From a virus, in IMG/VR virus record IMGVR_UViG_3300020156_000018, positions 1 through 39,442 of that record: a stretch of DNA of 39,442 nt; one strand, given 5' to 3'. Positions 23,681 to 30,484 of this stretch are shown piece after piece. The notes under the pieces are model-generated. The model ran no database searches. It saw only the letters and a list, made by a program, of their open reading frames with translations, and was not told the origin of the DNA. The stretch's first letter is position 1. Every line of letters begins with the position of its first letter. Both the position numbers and the translations under genes were made by a program.

Positions 23681-23962
23681 CTAGGAGGCGGCTCTCGGGC
23701 GCTTCACGTGCTTCACTTTGCGCCTCGCGATAACCGCCTCGATGTCCTTCGCCGCGTAGCGAATGACCCGGCCGTTCCCGAGGATGTCGATCTTGTCGAG
23801 ATCGAGGTCGGAAAGGCTCTTCGGCGTGAGGTCGAGAATCCCGCAAACCTGAGAAGGGGTGAAGACCCCCACCCGGGCGGAGAGTTCCTTGATGAGCGCC
23901 TTCACAACCTCTTCCCGGATCTCGTCGATGTCGCCGTCCGCGTCTTCGATGATGATTCTCAT
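23681..23962 (-). CDS. HTH protein (excisionase or regulator candidate)
   Basis: Encodes 93 residues. The centre (about residues 34-80) reads Phe-Thr-Pro-Ser-Gln-Val-Cys-Gly-Ile-Leu-Asp-Leu-Thr-Pro-Lys-Ser-Leu, then Ile-Leu-Gly-Asn-Gly-Arg-Val-Ile-Arg-Tyr and Asp-Ile-Glu-Ala-Val-Ile, the layout of MerR/excisionase-type winged helix domains; the C-terminus is basic. As the second leftward early gene after the operators it could be the excisionase or an early regulator. An imperfect stem (CCTGCCG at 23976-23982 with CGGCAGG at 24019-24025) lies in the gap before it. Confidence 0.65.
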   Translation of the reverse strand: MRIIIEDADGDIDEIREEVVKALIKELSARVGVFTPSQVCGILDLTPKSLSDLDLDKIDILGNGRVIRYAAKDIEAVIARRKVKHVKRPRAAS

Positions 23963-24034
23963 GGTGATTGGAGTGCCTGCCGCCCGTGTCCCGGGTGATG
24001 AATGACCGCAAAGGCGGACGGCAGGCGGAGAGGG

Positions 24035-24235
24035 TTAGCCGTTGGAGGATGTCGTGTCGGCGATGGCGGGCGGGGAGAAGGTGAGCGCTCCGGCCTCCAT
24101 TTTCTGGATGCCGTAAACAATCAGCATCCGGCCAAGCTCGGTTTTGCTGACTTGGATCCTCTCCGCTTGCTTCTCCACCCGAGGGAGGTTGTTACCAAGG
24201 GGGACGTTGAGGTTGCCTTTAGGATTGGATTTCAT
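24035..24235 (-). CDS. Ribbon-helix-helix-like small regulator (Cro-position)
   Basis: Encodes 66 residues. Residues 8-42 have a strand-like start (Asn-Leu-Asn-Val-Pro-Leu) then two helices (Pro-Arg-Val-Glu-Lys-Gln-Ala-Glu-Arg and Ser-Lys-Thr-Glu-Leu-Gly-Arg-Met-Leu-Ile), resembling a CopG/Arc-type fold. It is the first leftward gene and its ATG lies only 6 bases from the O1 palindrome, the position of lambda Cro, so it may bind the same operators. The fold call is moderate; no homologue was checked. Confidence 0.6.
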   Translation of the reverse strand: MKSNPKGNLNVPLGNNLPRVEKQAERIQVSKTELGRMLIVYGIQKMEAGALTFSPPAIADTTSSNG

Positions 24236-24241
24236 CGGTAG

Positions 24242-24255
24242 AGTGAAATTTCACT
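24242..24255. promoter_or_regulatory. Operator O1 (palindrome)
   Basis: Perfect 14-bp palindrome AGTGAAATTTCACT, 6 bases upstream of the ATG of the leftward RHH-like gene. A related half-site AGTGAAA stands at 24261-24267. Placed between divergent regulator genes, it is a likely repressor operator controlling the leftward early promoter. Confidence 0.75.
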
Positions 24256-24289
24256 GCCGAAGTGAAAAACCCTTTCGGTTTGACTGGCA

Positions 24290-24303
24290 AGTGAAATTTC
24301 ACC
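24290..24303. promoter_or_regulatory. Operator O2 (palindrome)
   Basis: The palindrome GTGAAATTTCAC (24291-24302) is the same 12-bp core as O1, with centres 48 bp apart. It ends 15 bases before the repressor ATG (24318). A TTGACT (24280-24285) just before it could be the -35 box of the repressor promoter, so the repressor may control its own gene. Confidence 0.75.
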
Positions 24304-24317
24304 AAAGATTCACCGCG

Positions 24318-24854
24318 ATGACAGTAACGCCTCCACTAATCGAGCGGGTCCTAGACGCGATGAAAGCAAAAGGCCTTAAAAAGAAGGACCTTGCGAAAGC
24401 CGTTAAACTCGGATCCTCCTGGGTAACAAAATTTCTTTCCGGAGGTCTGAACGAGCTTCACGAAGATCATGCAAAAGCGATTCGCGAGCTGCTGGAGATC
24501 GAGCTTCTTGATCCGGTGGAGAAAGATGCAGCCTCGCAATTTTCTCTTCAAGCGCACCAGATGGCTACTCTTATGGACAAAGATCCTATTGTAGCCGACA
24601 TCGGCAAAGGTCTTTTAAAACTAGCGGAGCAGCGGTTTAACAAGGCAGTGAGGAGATCACACATACCTGTCCTGCACCCCAAGGAATTGATAAAAGTTGG
24701 AGCCGAGATTTCTGTCATCGCCCATCGCTACGACCAATTCCAAGACCCGCACTATGCCAAGATCGCATTGGAGACTATCGAGTATCTTCGGGCCTTTCTG
24801 AGAAAACGGGAGGAGGTCGCAGAAAAGAAGGCCGCGAAGAAGGCGGCATTCTGA
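24318..24854 (+). CDS. Phage repressor, CI-like HTH protein without peptidase domain
   Basis: Encodes 178 residues. The start is the ATG after the operators, not an in-frame ATG at 24144 that lies in the RHH gene. Residues 6-60 form an XRE-type helix-turn-helix (Lys-Lys-Lys-Asp-Leu-Ala-Lys-Ala-Val-Lys-Leu-Gly-Ser-Ser-Trp-Val-Thr-Lys-Phe-Leu). The C-terminal part is helical and ends Lys/Ala-rich; no LexA-type Ser/Lys peptidase is seen, so induction is probably not by RecA-driven self-cleavage. Divergent to the early operon and next to paired operators, it is the likely lysogeny repressor. The gene is AT-richer than the structural genes (27/60 G+C in 24361-24420). Confidence 0.8.
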   Translation: MTVTPPLIERVLDAMKAKGLKKKDLAKAVKLGSSWVTKFLSGGLNELHEDHAKAIRELLEIELLDPVEKDAASQFSLQAHQMATLMDKDPIVADIGKGLLKLAEQRFNKAVRRSHIPVLHPKELIKVGAEISVIAHRYDQFQDPHYAKIALETIEYLRAFLRKREEVAEKKAAKKAAF

Positions 24855-25406
24855 TCACTCTCCGTCGCGCGATACTTTCCGCTCCTGGCTCAGGTAGGTG
24901 TAGAGCTTGCCTAAATAAAAGCTCTCACGATCGAACTTTGATTTATCCCGAACAAGTTCCCATGCTATCTGTGATACCCGACCAACTAGCTTGATTTCCG
25001 ATTCTTCCCATTTATCGAGAGCGGCAAGTGCATCAGCCTTCGCGGTTTGATCGATAGCAAATTTCATGAGATTCTTGGGCGTATCGGGGTACCCAAATCC
25101 TTCACGTGCACTTGGCGAGAAAAGCATCCAAGAGAAGCCTGCCAAAGTAGCGAATAATAAAAATGCTATATCGCCGTATCCTATCAGATACTTCCAATTC
25201 AAATTCATCATCTTTCCCAGCCAAAGAGGAAGCAAAGAAGCCGCGGCACCTGCGAAAAACATCGGCCAACGCCCATCAAAAAAATTGCGCGAGGGCAGGT
25301 CCCTAACCCTCCGAGAAGCTGACGAAACTAGCAGGCTCTTCTGTTCGATGATGTCCCATTCATCGCAAAGAGCTCGTTCTGCTGGCGTAAGGTATTGCTT
25401 CGTCAT
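24855..25406 (-). CDS. Membrane protein, lysogeny module (exclusion candidate)
   Basis: Encodes 183 residues. The ATG (25404-25406) overlaps the upstream stop by one base (TGATG). Two hydrophobic stretches (about residues 49-65 and 75-96) form a membrane hairpin between soluble helical ends. It converges on the repressor gene with no gap. The gene is strikingly AT-rich (22 of 60 bases are G/C at 25141-25200, against 40 of 60 at 33181-33240). A lysogen-expressed exclusion or conversion protein is plausible; not proven. Confidence 0.6.
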   Translation of the reverse strand: MTKQYLTPAERALCDEWDIIEQKSLLVSSASRRVRDLPSRNFFDGRWPMFFAGAAASLLPLWLGKMMNLNWKYLIGYGDIAFLLFATLAGFSWMLFSPSAREGFGYPDTPKNLMKFAIDQTAKADALAALDKWEESEIKLVGRVSQIAWELVRDKSKFDRESFYLGKLYTYLSQERKVSRDGE

Positions 25407-25558
25407 CACTTCATCAGATTTTCGCTGATCCAAAGAATGCCCTTCACGGCCCAAGCGACGGCCGCAATGACCACCGCAATCGCCAGGGGCCACTCGAGCC
25501 ACGCGAAACGCGGGGCATAAGCGCCGCGGCGGAGGTGGGTTGGAAGGGAGCGTTTCAT
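25406..25558 (-). CDS. Small single-TM protein next to the integrase
   Basis: Encodes 50 residues from the ATG at 25556-25558; in-frame ATGs at 25564 and 25603 would add 2 or 15 residues. A basic N-terminus (Lys-Arg-Ser...Arg-Arg) is followed by one hydrophobic segment (about residues 20-40) and a short polar end. It is translationally linked to the downstream membrane protein gene and divergent from the integrase. Function unknown; probably acts with its partner. Confidence 0.5.
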   Translation of the reverse strand: MKRSLPTHLRRGAYAPRFAWLEWPLAIAVVIAAVAWAVKGILWISENLMK

Positions 25559-25610
25559 CGGCATTCCGGCTTGCCCGGAGTATCTCACCGGAATATCCCG
25601 CACGTTAACA

Positions 25611-26843
25611 ATGGCAAGACCAAAGACGGACCCGCTCGCCCCCGTGATCGTGCAGGTCGGGAATGTGAGGTTGCGTGTCAGGCCGTGGAAGCATCCCTCC
25701 GGCCGGAACTACTGGCGAGCCACCTACAAGGGCAGCGACGGCCGCGAGCGGGACATCACCAGGGCCGATAGGGAGGATGCCATCCGGGCGGCAGGGGACA
25801 AGGCCCGGGAGATTCACAACGGGATCGTCGATCTCACGACCCTTCCGCAGGATAAAATCCGGATGATCCGGGCCTTCCTCGACCTTTCGCCCACCTGGGC
25901 GGATTTGGAGCGGTGGGGAGCGGAGAGGGCGAGCCACAAAATCAGCATCGCCGCCGCCATCGAGCGGTTCATTGCGCACAAACTCAGCGAGTCCGCCGAC
26001 GGGGAAACGAAGCACATCAAGCTCACGAGGTCCGATCTCCTGCTGATGGCCGAGAATGTCGGCCCGGAGACACCCCTCGCACGAGTACGGGCCTCCGCGC
26101 TGGCGGAATGGCTCGATGACCTCGAGGTCGGCCCGAAGCGCAAGAAGGACTATCGGGCGGCGTGTGTTGCACTCTGGAGGTGGGCATGGTCCCAGGACCT
26201 CATTGTTTCGACAGGGCCGAAAACCGAGCCGGAGAAGCTGCCGGTGCCGCAGGTGAGGAAAAAAGACTTCGTCCGCGTGCTGTCCGTCGAGGAATTGCGA
26301 TTCCTCTTCCTGCATGTCCGCCGGGAGTTCCTGCCCTGGCTGGCACTATCGGCATTTTCAGGGATCCGCAGCGGGGAAATCCGCATGTGGGGCAAGGCTC
26401 CGCTCGACTGGTCGATGGTCAAGCTCGACCGGCGGAAGATCGATTTACCGCCCAGCCTCTCCAAGACCGGACGGCGCAAGCTGATTCCGATCTCGGACAC
26501 GCTCGCCGAGTGGCTCAAGGAGCTCGGGCCTCCCGCGGCAGGGGAGGTGATTCCGGAGCCGGCCTTCAACGAGGAAACTTCCAGGCTCGGGTTGTTGCTG
26601 GACGCCCATTTCCAGCGGGAGGAAGGATGGCCGTCCAACTGTCTCCGGCATTCCTTCGGATCCAATCGTTTGGCTCAGAAGCCCGATATTGCCGCCTTGG
26701 CGATCGAGATGGACAACTCCCCGGCCATCATCAAGGCCCACTATTTGGAAGTGCGAAGCGAGGAGGAAGCGGCCTCGTATTTCGGTGTTCTGCCGGGAAC
26801 ATTCGGGGATAAAACCCCTAACTATTTGATTTTCAGCAAGTGA
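25611..26843 (+). CDS. int: Tyrosine integrase
   Basis: Encodes 410 residues. The C-terminal catalytic domain shows Arg253 (Ser-Gly-Ile-Arg-Ser-Gly-Glu), a Lys-rich strand (Lys285), Arg346 in Asn-Cys-Leu-Arg-His-Ser, and the nucleophile Tyr378 in Ala-His-Tyr. The first His of the usual His-x2-Arg is Asn343, and the following His/Trp is Asn369 (Met-Asp-Asn-Ser-Pro), a variant I associate with integrases of Verrucomicrobiota-like hosts. Residues 1-110 are the arm-binding part and about 110-205 the SAM-like core-binding domain. attP starts one base after its stop. It recombines attP with a host tRNA gene. Confidence 0.92.
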   Translation: MARPKTDPLAPVIVQVGNVRLRVRPWKHPSGRNYWRATYKGSDGRERDITRADREDAIRAAGDKAREIHNGIVDLTTLPQDKIRMIRAFLDLSPTWADLERWGAERASHKISIAAAIERFIAHKLSESADGETKHIKLTRSDLLLMAENVGPETPLARVRASALAEWLDDLEVGPKRKKDYRAACVALWRWAWSQDLIVSTGPKTEPEKLPVPQVRKKDFVRVLSVEELRFLFLHVRREFLPWLALSAFSGIRSGEIRMWGKAPLDWSMVKLDRRKIDLPPSLSKTGRRKLIPISDTLAEWLKELGPPAAGEVIPEPAFNEETSRLGLLLDAHFQREEGWPSNCLRHSFGSNRLAQKPDIAALAIEMDNSPAIIKAHYLEVRSEEEAASYFGVLPGTFGDKTPNYLIFSK

Positions 26844-26844
26844 A

Positions 26845-26867
26845 TGGAGCCGCTGGTCGGATTTGAA
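26845..26867 (-). other. attP core: copy of a tRNA 3' end (probably tRNA-Thr)
   Basis: Read on the minus strand these 23 bases give the T-loop TTCAAAT, the T-stem half CCGAC, the acceptor half CAGCGGC, discriminator T and CCA. The upstream bases do not pair with CCGAC, so only the 3' end of a tRNA is present, as expected for an attP core. It begins one base after the integrase stop codon. The acceptor sequence GCCGCTG/CAGCGGC with U73 suits tRNA-Thr; the isotype is an inference. Integration would restore the host tRNA gene. Confidence 0.75.
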
Positions 26868-26891
26868 TCGGGTTTGAGTAAAATCCCGGGA

Positions 26892-26980
26892 TTTCCGGAA
26901 CCCTAAAGTGACTGAATTTTCAATCGGGTAGTATCGGGGAACATCAATAAATCATGTTCCACACGGAACATTTCCGGAAC
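26892..26980. repeat. Repeats flanking attP (possible integrase arm sites)
   Basis: TTTCCGGAAC occurs at 26892-26901 and again at 26971-26980, 79 bp apart. Between them GGAACAT is found at 26938-26944 and 26965-26971 and its complement ATGTTCC at 26954-26960; the last two form a perfect 7-bp hairpin with a 4-base loop (26954-26971). Such repeated elements beside the core fit arm-type integrase or excisionase sites; the hairpin may also end the convergent int and lysis transcripts. Confidence 0.5.
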
Positions 26981-27004
26981 AACTACCGGGGCGCCGCTCC
27001 CGGA

Positions 27005-27205
27005 TCACCGGTGTTTCCACAAGCAGAGCTGCTGTCCGCAGCCCTTGGAGAGGCGGTCGATGTCGTCCTGAAGGCGCTCGATGATCTTTTCCTGAGCGGT
27101 GAGGCGGGTGGAGAGGCTCGAATAGATGATGCCGGCCAAGGTGGCGATGACGCCGCCGAGGGCGATCAGGGTGGAGAGCATCCAAGCGACGGGGATCTCG
27201 ATCAT
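27005..27205 (-). CDS. Small lysis protein with one TM and a coiled coil
   Basis: Encodes 66 residues. The ATG (27203-27205) overlaps the endolysin stop by ATGA. A hydrophobic segment at about residues 7-32 is followed by a charged amphipathic helix (Glu-Lys-Ile-Ile-Glu-Arg-Leu-Gln-Asp-Asp-Ile) and a Cys-containing tail. The layout suits a small spanin- or XhlA-like accessory or an antiholin. It is the last gene of the late transcript before attP. Confidence 0.65.
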   Translation of the reverse strand: MIEIPVAWMLSTLIALGGVIATLAGIIYSSLSTRLTAQEKIIERLQDDIDRLSKGCGQQLCLWKHR

Positions 27206-27843
27206 GGGAGGATGCGCACGACGGCACGGATTTGGCTGCGGGAGCGGGAACGGCGGAAAACGCCGCCGCCTTCGTTGTCGCCACTGCTTGGCGACGTGTT
27301 CGCGTCGATGGTGGAGACCTTCGCGCTGCCCCTGGGGGAGGGGGAATCGGCCACGGAGACGTGGGAGAACTCCCAGACGATGATGTCGCCGGGCAGGATC
27401 TCCGCGGCCATGGCGAGAATCTGGACGCCCTTCCCTGCGTTGTTCTTGGCCCACTTCTCGAAGTCGAAAGCTTTGGCCGAGGTGGGGAGAAGGAAGGGGG
27501 GCTTGGTGTCGGCGGCGGCGACCGCGGCGCGCACCCACCAGCATACGGCCGCGGCACAATACGGTTCGCGGTATTTGTATCCATTCGCGTAATTGGTCGC
27601 CTCCCAGTACTTCTCGATACCCGGACCACGGTTCTTCCCTTCGATCTCCCGGATCCAAAGATCCTCGGCAGCCAGGGCGACTAGGCGGGCGGCTACGGTG
27701 GAGCCCCCGGCCGGGGCATGCGATGCCTCCCAAGCCGAGCGCGCGGCCTTTGTTTTCGGCCCGCGAACGCCATCGAGTGGCCCGGGATCGAAGCCGAGGG
27801 ATTTCAGGCCGGCTTGTTCGAGGTAGATGTCGGGATCTTTCAT
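27202..27843 (-). CDS. Endolysin with peptidoglycan-binding and CHAP/NlpC-like domain
   Basis: Encodes 213 residues. Residues 5-42 form a PG-binding repeat (Leu.Ser-Leu-Gly-Phe-Asp-Pro-Gly-Pro-Leu-Asp-Gly). The catalytic part shows Cys96 in Glu-Pro-Tyr-Cys-Ala, Gly-Asp-Ile-Ile-Val-Trp..Ser-His-Val (His161) and Asp-Ala-Asn-Thr (Asn182), the usual Cys-His-Asn triad, followed by Gly-Gly-Val-Phe-Arg-Arg-Ser-Arg as in phage amidases/peptidases. There is no signal peptide, so export should depend on a holin. It degrades the cell wall at lysis. Confidence 0.85.
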   Translation of the reverse strand: MKDPDIYLEQAGLKSLGFDPGPLDGVRGPKTKAARSAWEASHAPAGGSTVAARLVALAAEDLWIREIEGKNRGPGIEKYWEATNYANGYKYREPYCAAAVCWWVRAAVAAADTKPPFLLPTSAKAFDFEKWAKNNAGKGVQILAMAAEILPGDIIVWEFSHVSVADSPSPRGSAKVSTIDANTSPSSGDNEGGGVFRRSRSRSQIRAVVRILP

Positions 27844-27848
27844 GCTGA

Positions 27849-27882
27849 CACCCCGAAGCCCCGCTGCCGTGAGGGAGCGGGG
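27849..27882 (-). repeat. Intergenic hairpin, copy 2
   Basis: A 7-bp stem CCCCGCT/AGCGGGG (27859-27865 and 27876-27882) is followed on the minus strand by CTTCGGGGTG, then 5 bases later the endolysin ATG. The flank is identical to the hairpin at 19527-19558 over 16 bases. It could hide or set the spacing of the endolysin start, or be a mobile hairpin element. Confidence 0.55.
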
Positions 27883-27908
27883 CGGTTATCGGAGGAGGTG
27901 AAGGATGA

Positions 27909-28484
27909 TTACTTTCCCGCGTCGGTGATCCGTCCTACCCCTGCGGCGACCATGCCCACGTCGTAGAGACCGTGGACCTTCTCCGGTGCTCCGGCCTCGG
28001 CCTGCAGGAGGTCGCTGGTGACGATCAGGACGGGTTTCCCGCCCTCGCGCTGGACGGTGGTGGCATGCGGCGGCTGGCCGGTGATGCCGGAGACGATGCC
28101 GGCACAGGAGGACAGGGAGAGTGCCGTGCCGGCCACCAGGAGCGGCAGAAGCCCGATCTTCACGGCGTGTTCCTTTGCCGCTTGGATGCCGTGGACGAGC
28201 ATGGCCGCCAGCGAGGGGACGATAGCGATGAACTTCACCGCCTTTTCGGGCAGGAAGTCACTGAGGAGCGGCAGGACGTCGGCGAGGTCGAGTCCTGCGA
28301 GGGTGGTGAGTCCGGCCATCAGGGCCGCGAGGATGTAGGCGATGGTTTTCATTCGATATGGTCGGGGTTGGGGTGGGGGAGCATTCACGGGCTCCCAAGA
28401 GCTGGCAGAGATGGGGACGAACCACATGAGTCGGCGGCGGATGCGTCGGCGGATCCTGAGAAAGATCGGCCGCGGGAGGTTCAT
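27909..28484 (-). CDS. Multi-TM membrane protein, holin candidate
   Basis: Encodes 191 residues from the ATG at 28482-28484, which overlaps the preceding stop by ATGA. An internal ATG at 28350-28352 gives a 147-residue form that begins straight with a hydrophobic segment; the longer form adds an Arg-rich, Pro-rich leader. In the shorter form hydrophobic stretches at about 4-20, 40-53 and 67-85 (the last with a lipobox-like Leu-Ser-Ser-Cys) suggest a membrane protein. Its place right before the endolysin makes it the best holin candidate. Which start is used is unsettled. Confidence 0.6.
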   Translation of the reverse strand: MNLPRPIFLRIRRRIRRRLMWFVPISASSWEPVNAPPPQPRPYRMKTIAYILAALMAGLTTLAGLDLADVLPLLSDFLPEKAVKFIAIVPSLAAMLVHGIQAAKEHAVKIGLLPLLVAGTALSLSSCAGIVSGITGQPPHATTVQREGGKPVLIVTSDLLQAEAGAPEKVHGLYDVGMVAAGVGRITDAGK

Positions 28485-28819
28485 GGCATGATGGGTGAGA
28501 CCGAGAGATAAACCACCTGCCCCTCCGTGCCGCCTGAGATGGTGGCCGCGAGGAAGCCGCTGGCGGCGGCGACGAATTCGAAGTTGCCGTAGGGCACGTT
28601 TGCCAGATCCAAGGAGATCGGCAGGCCGAGCGAGTCGCGGATTGGCTTGAAGTCCGCCGCGTCCGGAATGTCTTTCCAAGAGGTCTGGAACAAGAGCGTG
28701 CCGAGGTTGGCATCCCCGCGGAATCCCACGGCATAGCGCTGTCCGGCGAAGAGAGGACACTCGTGGGAGGTGAGCATCGTTTCGCTCGCTCCTCCGGAAT
28801 TAACGGTGAGGGTGATCAT
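28481..28819 (-). CDS. Small virion protein, tail end of the fibre operon
   Basis: Encodes 112 residues with a beta-rich pattern (Thr-Leu-Thr-Val-Asn-Ser-Gly-Gly, Tyr-Gly-Asn-Phe-Glu-Phe-Val-Ala, Gly-Gln-Val-Val-Tyr-Leu-Ser-Val) and no membrane segment. It lies 12 bases after the fibre gene and overlaps the putative holin by ATGA. Probably a tail-associated protein; no family recognised. Confidence 0.6.
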   Translation of the reverse strand: MITLTVNSGGASETMLTSHECPLFAGQRYAVGFRGDANLGTLLFQTSWKDIPDAADFKPIRDSLGLPISLDLANVPYGNFEFVAAASGFLAATISGGTEGQVVYLSVSPIMP

Positions 28820-28831
28820 GATTGTTTGGGG

Positions 28832-30484
28832 TCAGTAGTCGGGAAGGTCGCGGGTGATTTTCCGCTTGAGGGTGGGGTAAGCCAGGCGGTGGGTATTCAG
28901 CTTCGGTTGCGGGGTCACGAAGGTCAGGAGATAGTGCCAGTATTGGGTTCCCGCACTGGTCCGGTGGCCGCGGTTGATTTGCTTCACGCGGTTCTCCGTG
29001 GCACCCCCCGCGGACCATGCGCTTGCCGAGGGGATGGCGCTGGTGGCCTCCCAGTCGTTCGTGTAAGCAGCCCCGCTGATAAGCGCGCCGCTGCCAGCGG
29101 TGCCCGTGTTGGAGCTGCCGGTGGTGGAGAAGAACGACGTCGTGGCTAGGGATGGGACCGCCTTTTGATTCGCCTCGTTGAAAGCGGCGAAAAGCGCCAG
29201 ATCCCCGTCTTTGTGAAAAACCTGCCCCCAGTAGGCGAGCGTGGCCTCATCCGGAGAAGTCGTGATGGCGCCGGGATCTACGGCCGGGCCGGTGCGATCG
29301 GTGGTAACCGTGATCGTGTTCGCGTCCGGGACGGTCGCCACGGTCCAATCGCCGTTGAAGTAAGTTGCCGGGGTTGCGAGGCGGGCGGTGCCATCGCTGG
29401 CGGCTCCCGGGTTGGTCGCGTTGGTGACAGTAAAGGTGTTCGCGTCCGGAACAGTGGCCACCGTGTGGGTGCCGTTGTAACCGGCAATTGTGCAATCCTC
29501 GATGACGCATGTATCGGTCGGATTGAGACCGTGGGACGGGGCCGTCACGGTCCATGCGGATCCGTTGGCGGTGATGCCGGTGATCGCATGGCGAAGCGGC
29601 ACCGCGCCGTCGATAACCAGATCATCGGACGCCGCGAAATTGTGCGGCTCGCTGGTGGTGATGGTCATCGTGGTACCGTTCCCGGAAATGGCCGAGGTGG
29701 CGAAACGGTAGGGATAGCCCGAAATGATCTCGGAGAGCGTGACGGTGTGGGCGGTCCTGCCCGAGGCCGTGAGCTGCTGCTTGTAGGTGAGCTCGATTTG
29801 GTCGAATTCCTCAACCGCAACCGGAACCGCCAGGACGATCCGGGCGTACGTGTTGACCATGACGCTGCCGAGCGTGTAGGCCGCGGACGCTGCAGGGAAA
29901 ACGGCGGATTGGGTGACTTCCTGGGTTCCGGCGTTGAGGTCTTGAACGAGATTGGTCGTGCAGGCGACCGACTGCGCGCTACCCGCAATGGAGTTCTTGT
30001 TGGTGAAATAGACGCGGATCGTCTTCCCGGTCAGAGTCCTCGCCGGCCCGGATACCGTGAATTCGGTGTCGGACACGCGGGTCACGATGTGGCACCGCTC
30101 GCCGTCCTGCCATTTGATCTCATTGCCGATGTAGGAGGGAGAGGCCGGGACAATCCCGGCGCCCGACACGCGGGTGACCGTGTTGCCCGCTTGGCTCCAA
30201 GTGCCGTCAAGATCGATGTAGTTCGCGGACGTGTCCGCGAACGTGTAAATCGTGGTATTGATATCGTTGAGCGAGGTGGCGCGCGTGTTGATGCAGCCGT
30301 TCAAGATGAGGTTCGGCATCCACGGGCTTTCCGAGATGAGCTTGCCGCGGAGTTGGAAGCCGTTCGTCAGGGCGCGGGGCAAGCGATCGAGCTGGCGGTT
30401 CACGAAGCGCTGGAGACGGGTCGGCCGGCGCTTCTTCACTTGGAGTTTTCCCGAGAGCGAGGCGTTGACGGTGATGGGATTCAT
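28832..30484 (-). CDS. Tail fibre/receptor-binding protein with repeats
   Basis: Encodes 550 residues. The N-terminal 60 residues are basic and Arg/Leu-rich; the rest is Thr/Gly/Ala/Asn-rich and beta-like. Two copies of a 40-residue unit occur (DNA repeats 29316-29344 and 29436-29464, exactly 120 bp apart), each with Val-Ala-Thr-Val-Pro-Asp-Ala-Asn-Thr, a pattern widespread in phage fibre repeats. The ATG overlaps the preceding stop by 4 bases. It is probably the host-recognising fibre or an adhesin bound to the T7-type fibre protein encoded upstream. Confidence 0.75.
   Translation of the reverse strand: MNPITVNASLSGKLQVKKRRPTRLQRFVNRQLDRLPRALTNGFQLRGKLISESPWMPNLILNGCINTRATSLNDINTTIYTFADTSANYIDLDGTWSQAGNTVTRVSGAGIVPASPSYIGNEIKWQDGERCHIVTRVSDTEFTVSGPARTLTGKTIRVYFTNKNSIAGSAQSVACTTNLVQDLNAGTQEVTQSAVFPAASAAYTLGSVMVNTYARIVLAVPVAVEEFDQIELTYKQQLTASGRTAHTVTLSEIISGYPYRFATSAISGNGTTMTITTSEPHNFAASDDLVIDGAVPLRHAITGITANGSAWTVTAPSHGLNPTDTCVIEDCTIAGYNGTHTVATVPDANTFTVTNATNPGAASDGTARLATPATYFNGDWTVATVPDANTITVTTDRTGPAVDPGAITTSPDEATLAYWGQVFHKDGDLALFAAFNEANQKAVPSLATTSFFSTTGSSNTGTAGSGALISGAAYTNDWEATSAIPSASAWSAGGATENRVKQINRGHRTSAGTQYWHYLLTFVTPQPKLNTHRLAYPTLKRKITRDLPDY
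29316..29464 (-). repeat. Direct repeats in the fibre gene
   Basis: Two near-identical 29-base segments (29316-29344 and 29436-29464) lie 120 bp apart and encode the same nine residues Val-Ala-Thr-Val-Pro-Asp-Ala-Asn-Thr. The exact multiple of three keeps the frame, as in duplicated fibre modules that can change copy number. Confidence 0.65.

Noticed and set aside
24144-24317. Longer start for the repressor at 24144
   Set aside because: It would run through the RHH gene and both operators; the ATG at 24318 begins the HTH domain directly.
26954-27592. Plus-strand 212-codon ORF starting in the attP-side palindrome
   Set aside because: It runs opposite the lysis genes and shows no recognisable protein pattern; its first codons are just the inverted repeat.
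27232-27684. Plus-strand ORFs opposite the endolysin gene
   Set aside because: The minus strand there encodes a clear PG-binding plus Cys/His/Asn endolysin; the plus frames are shadows.
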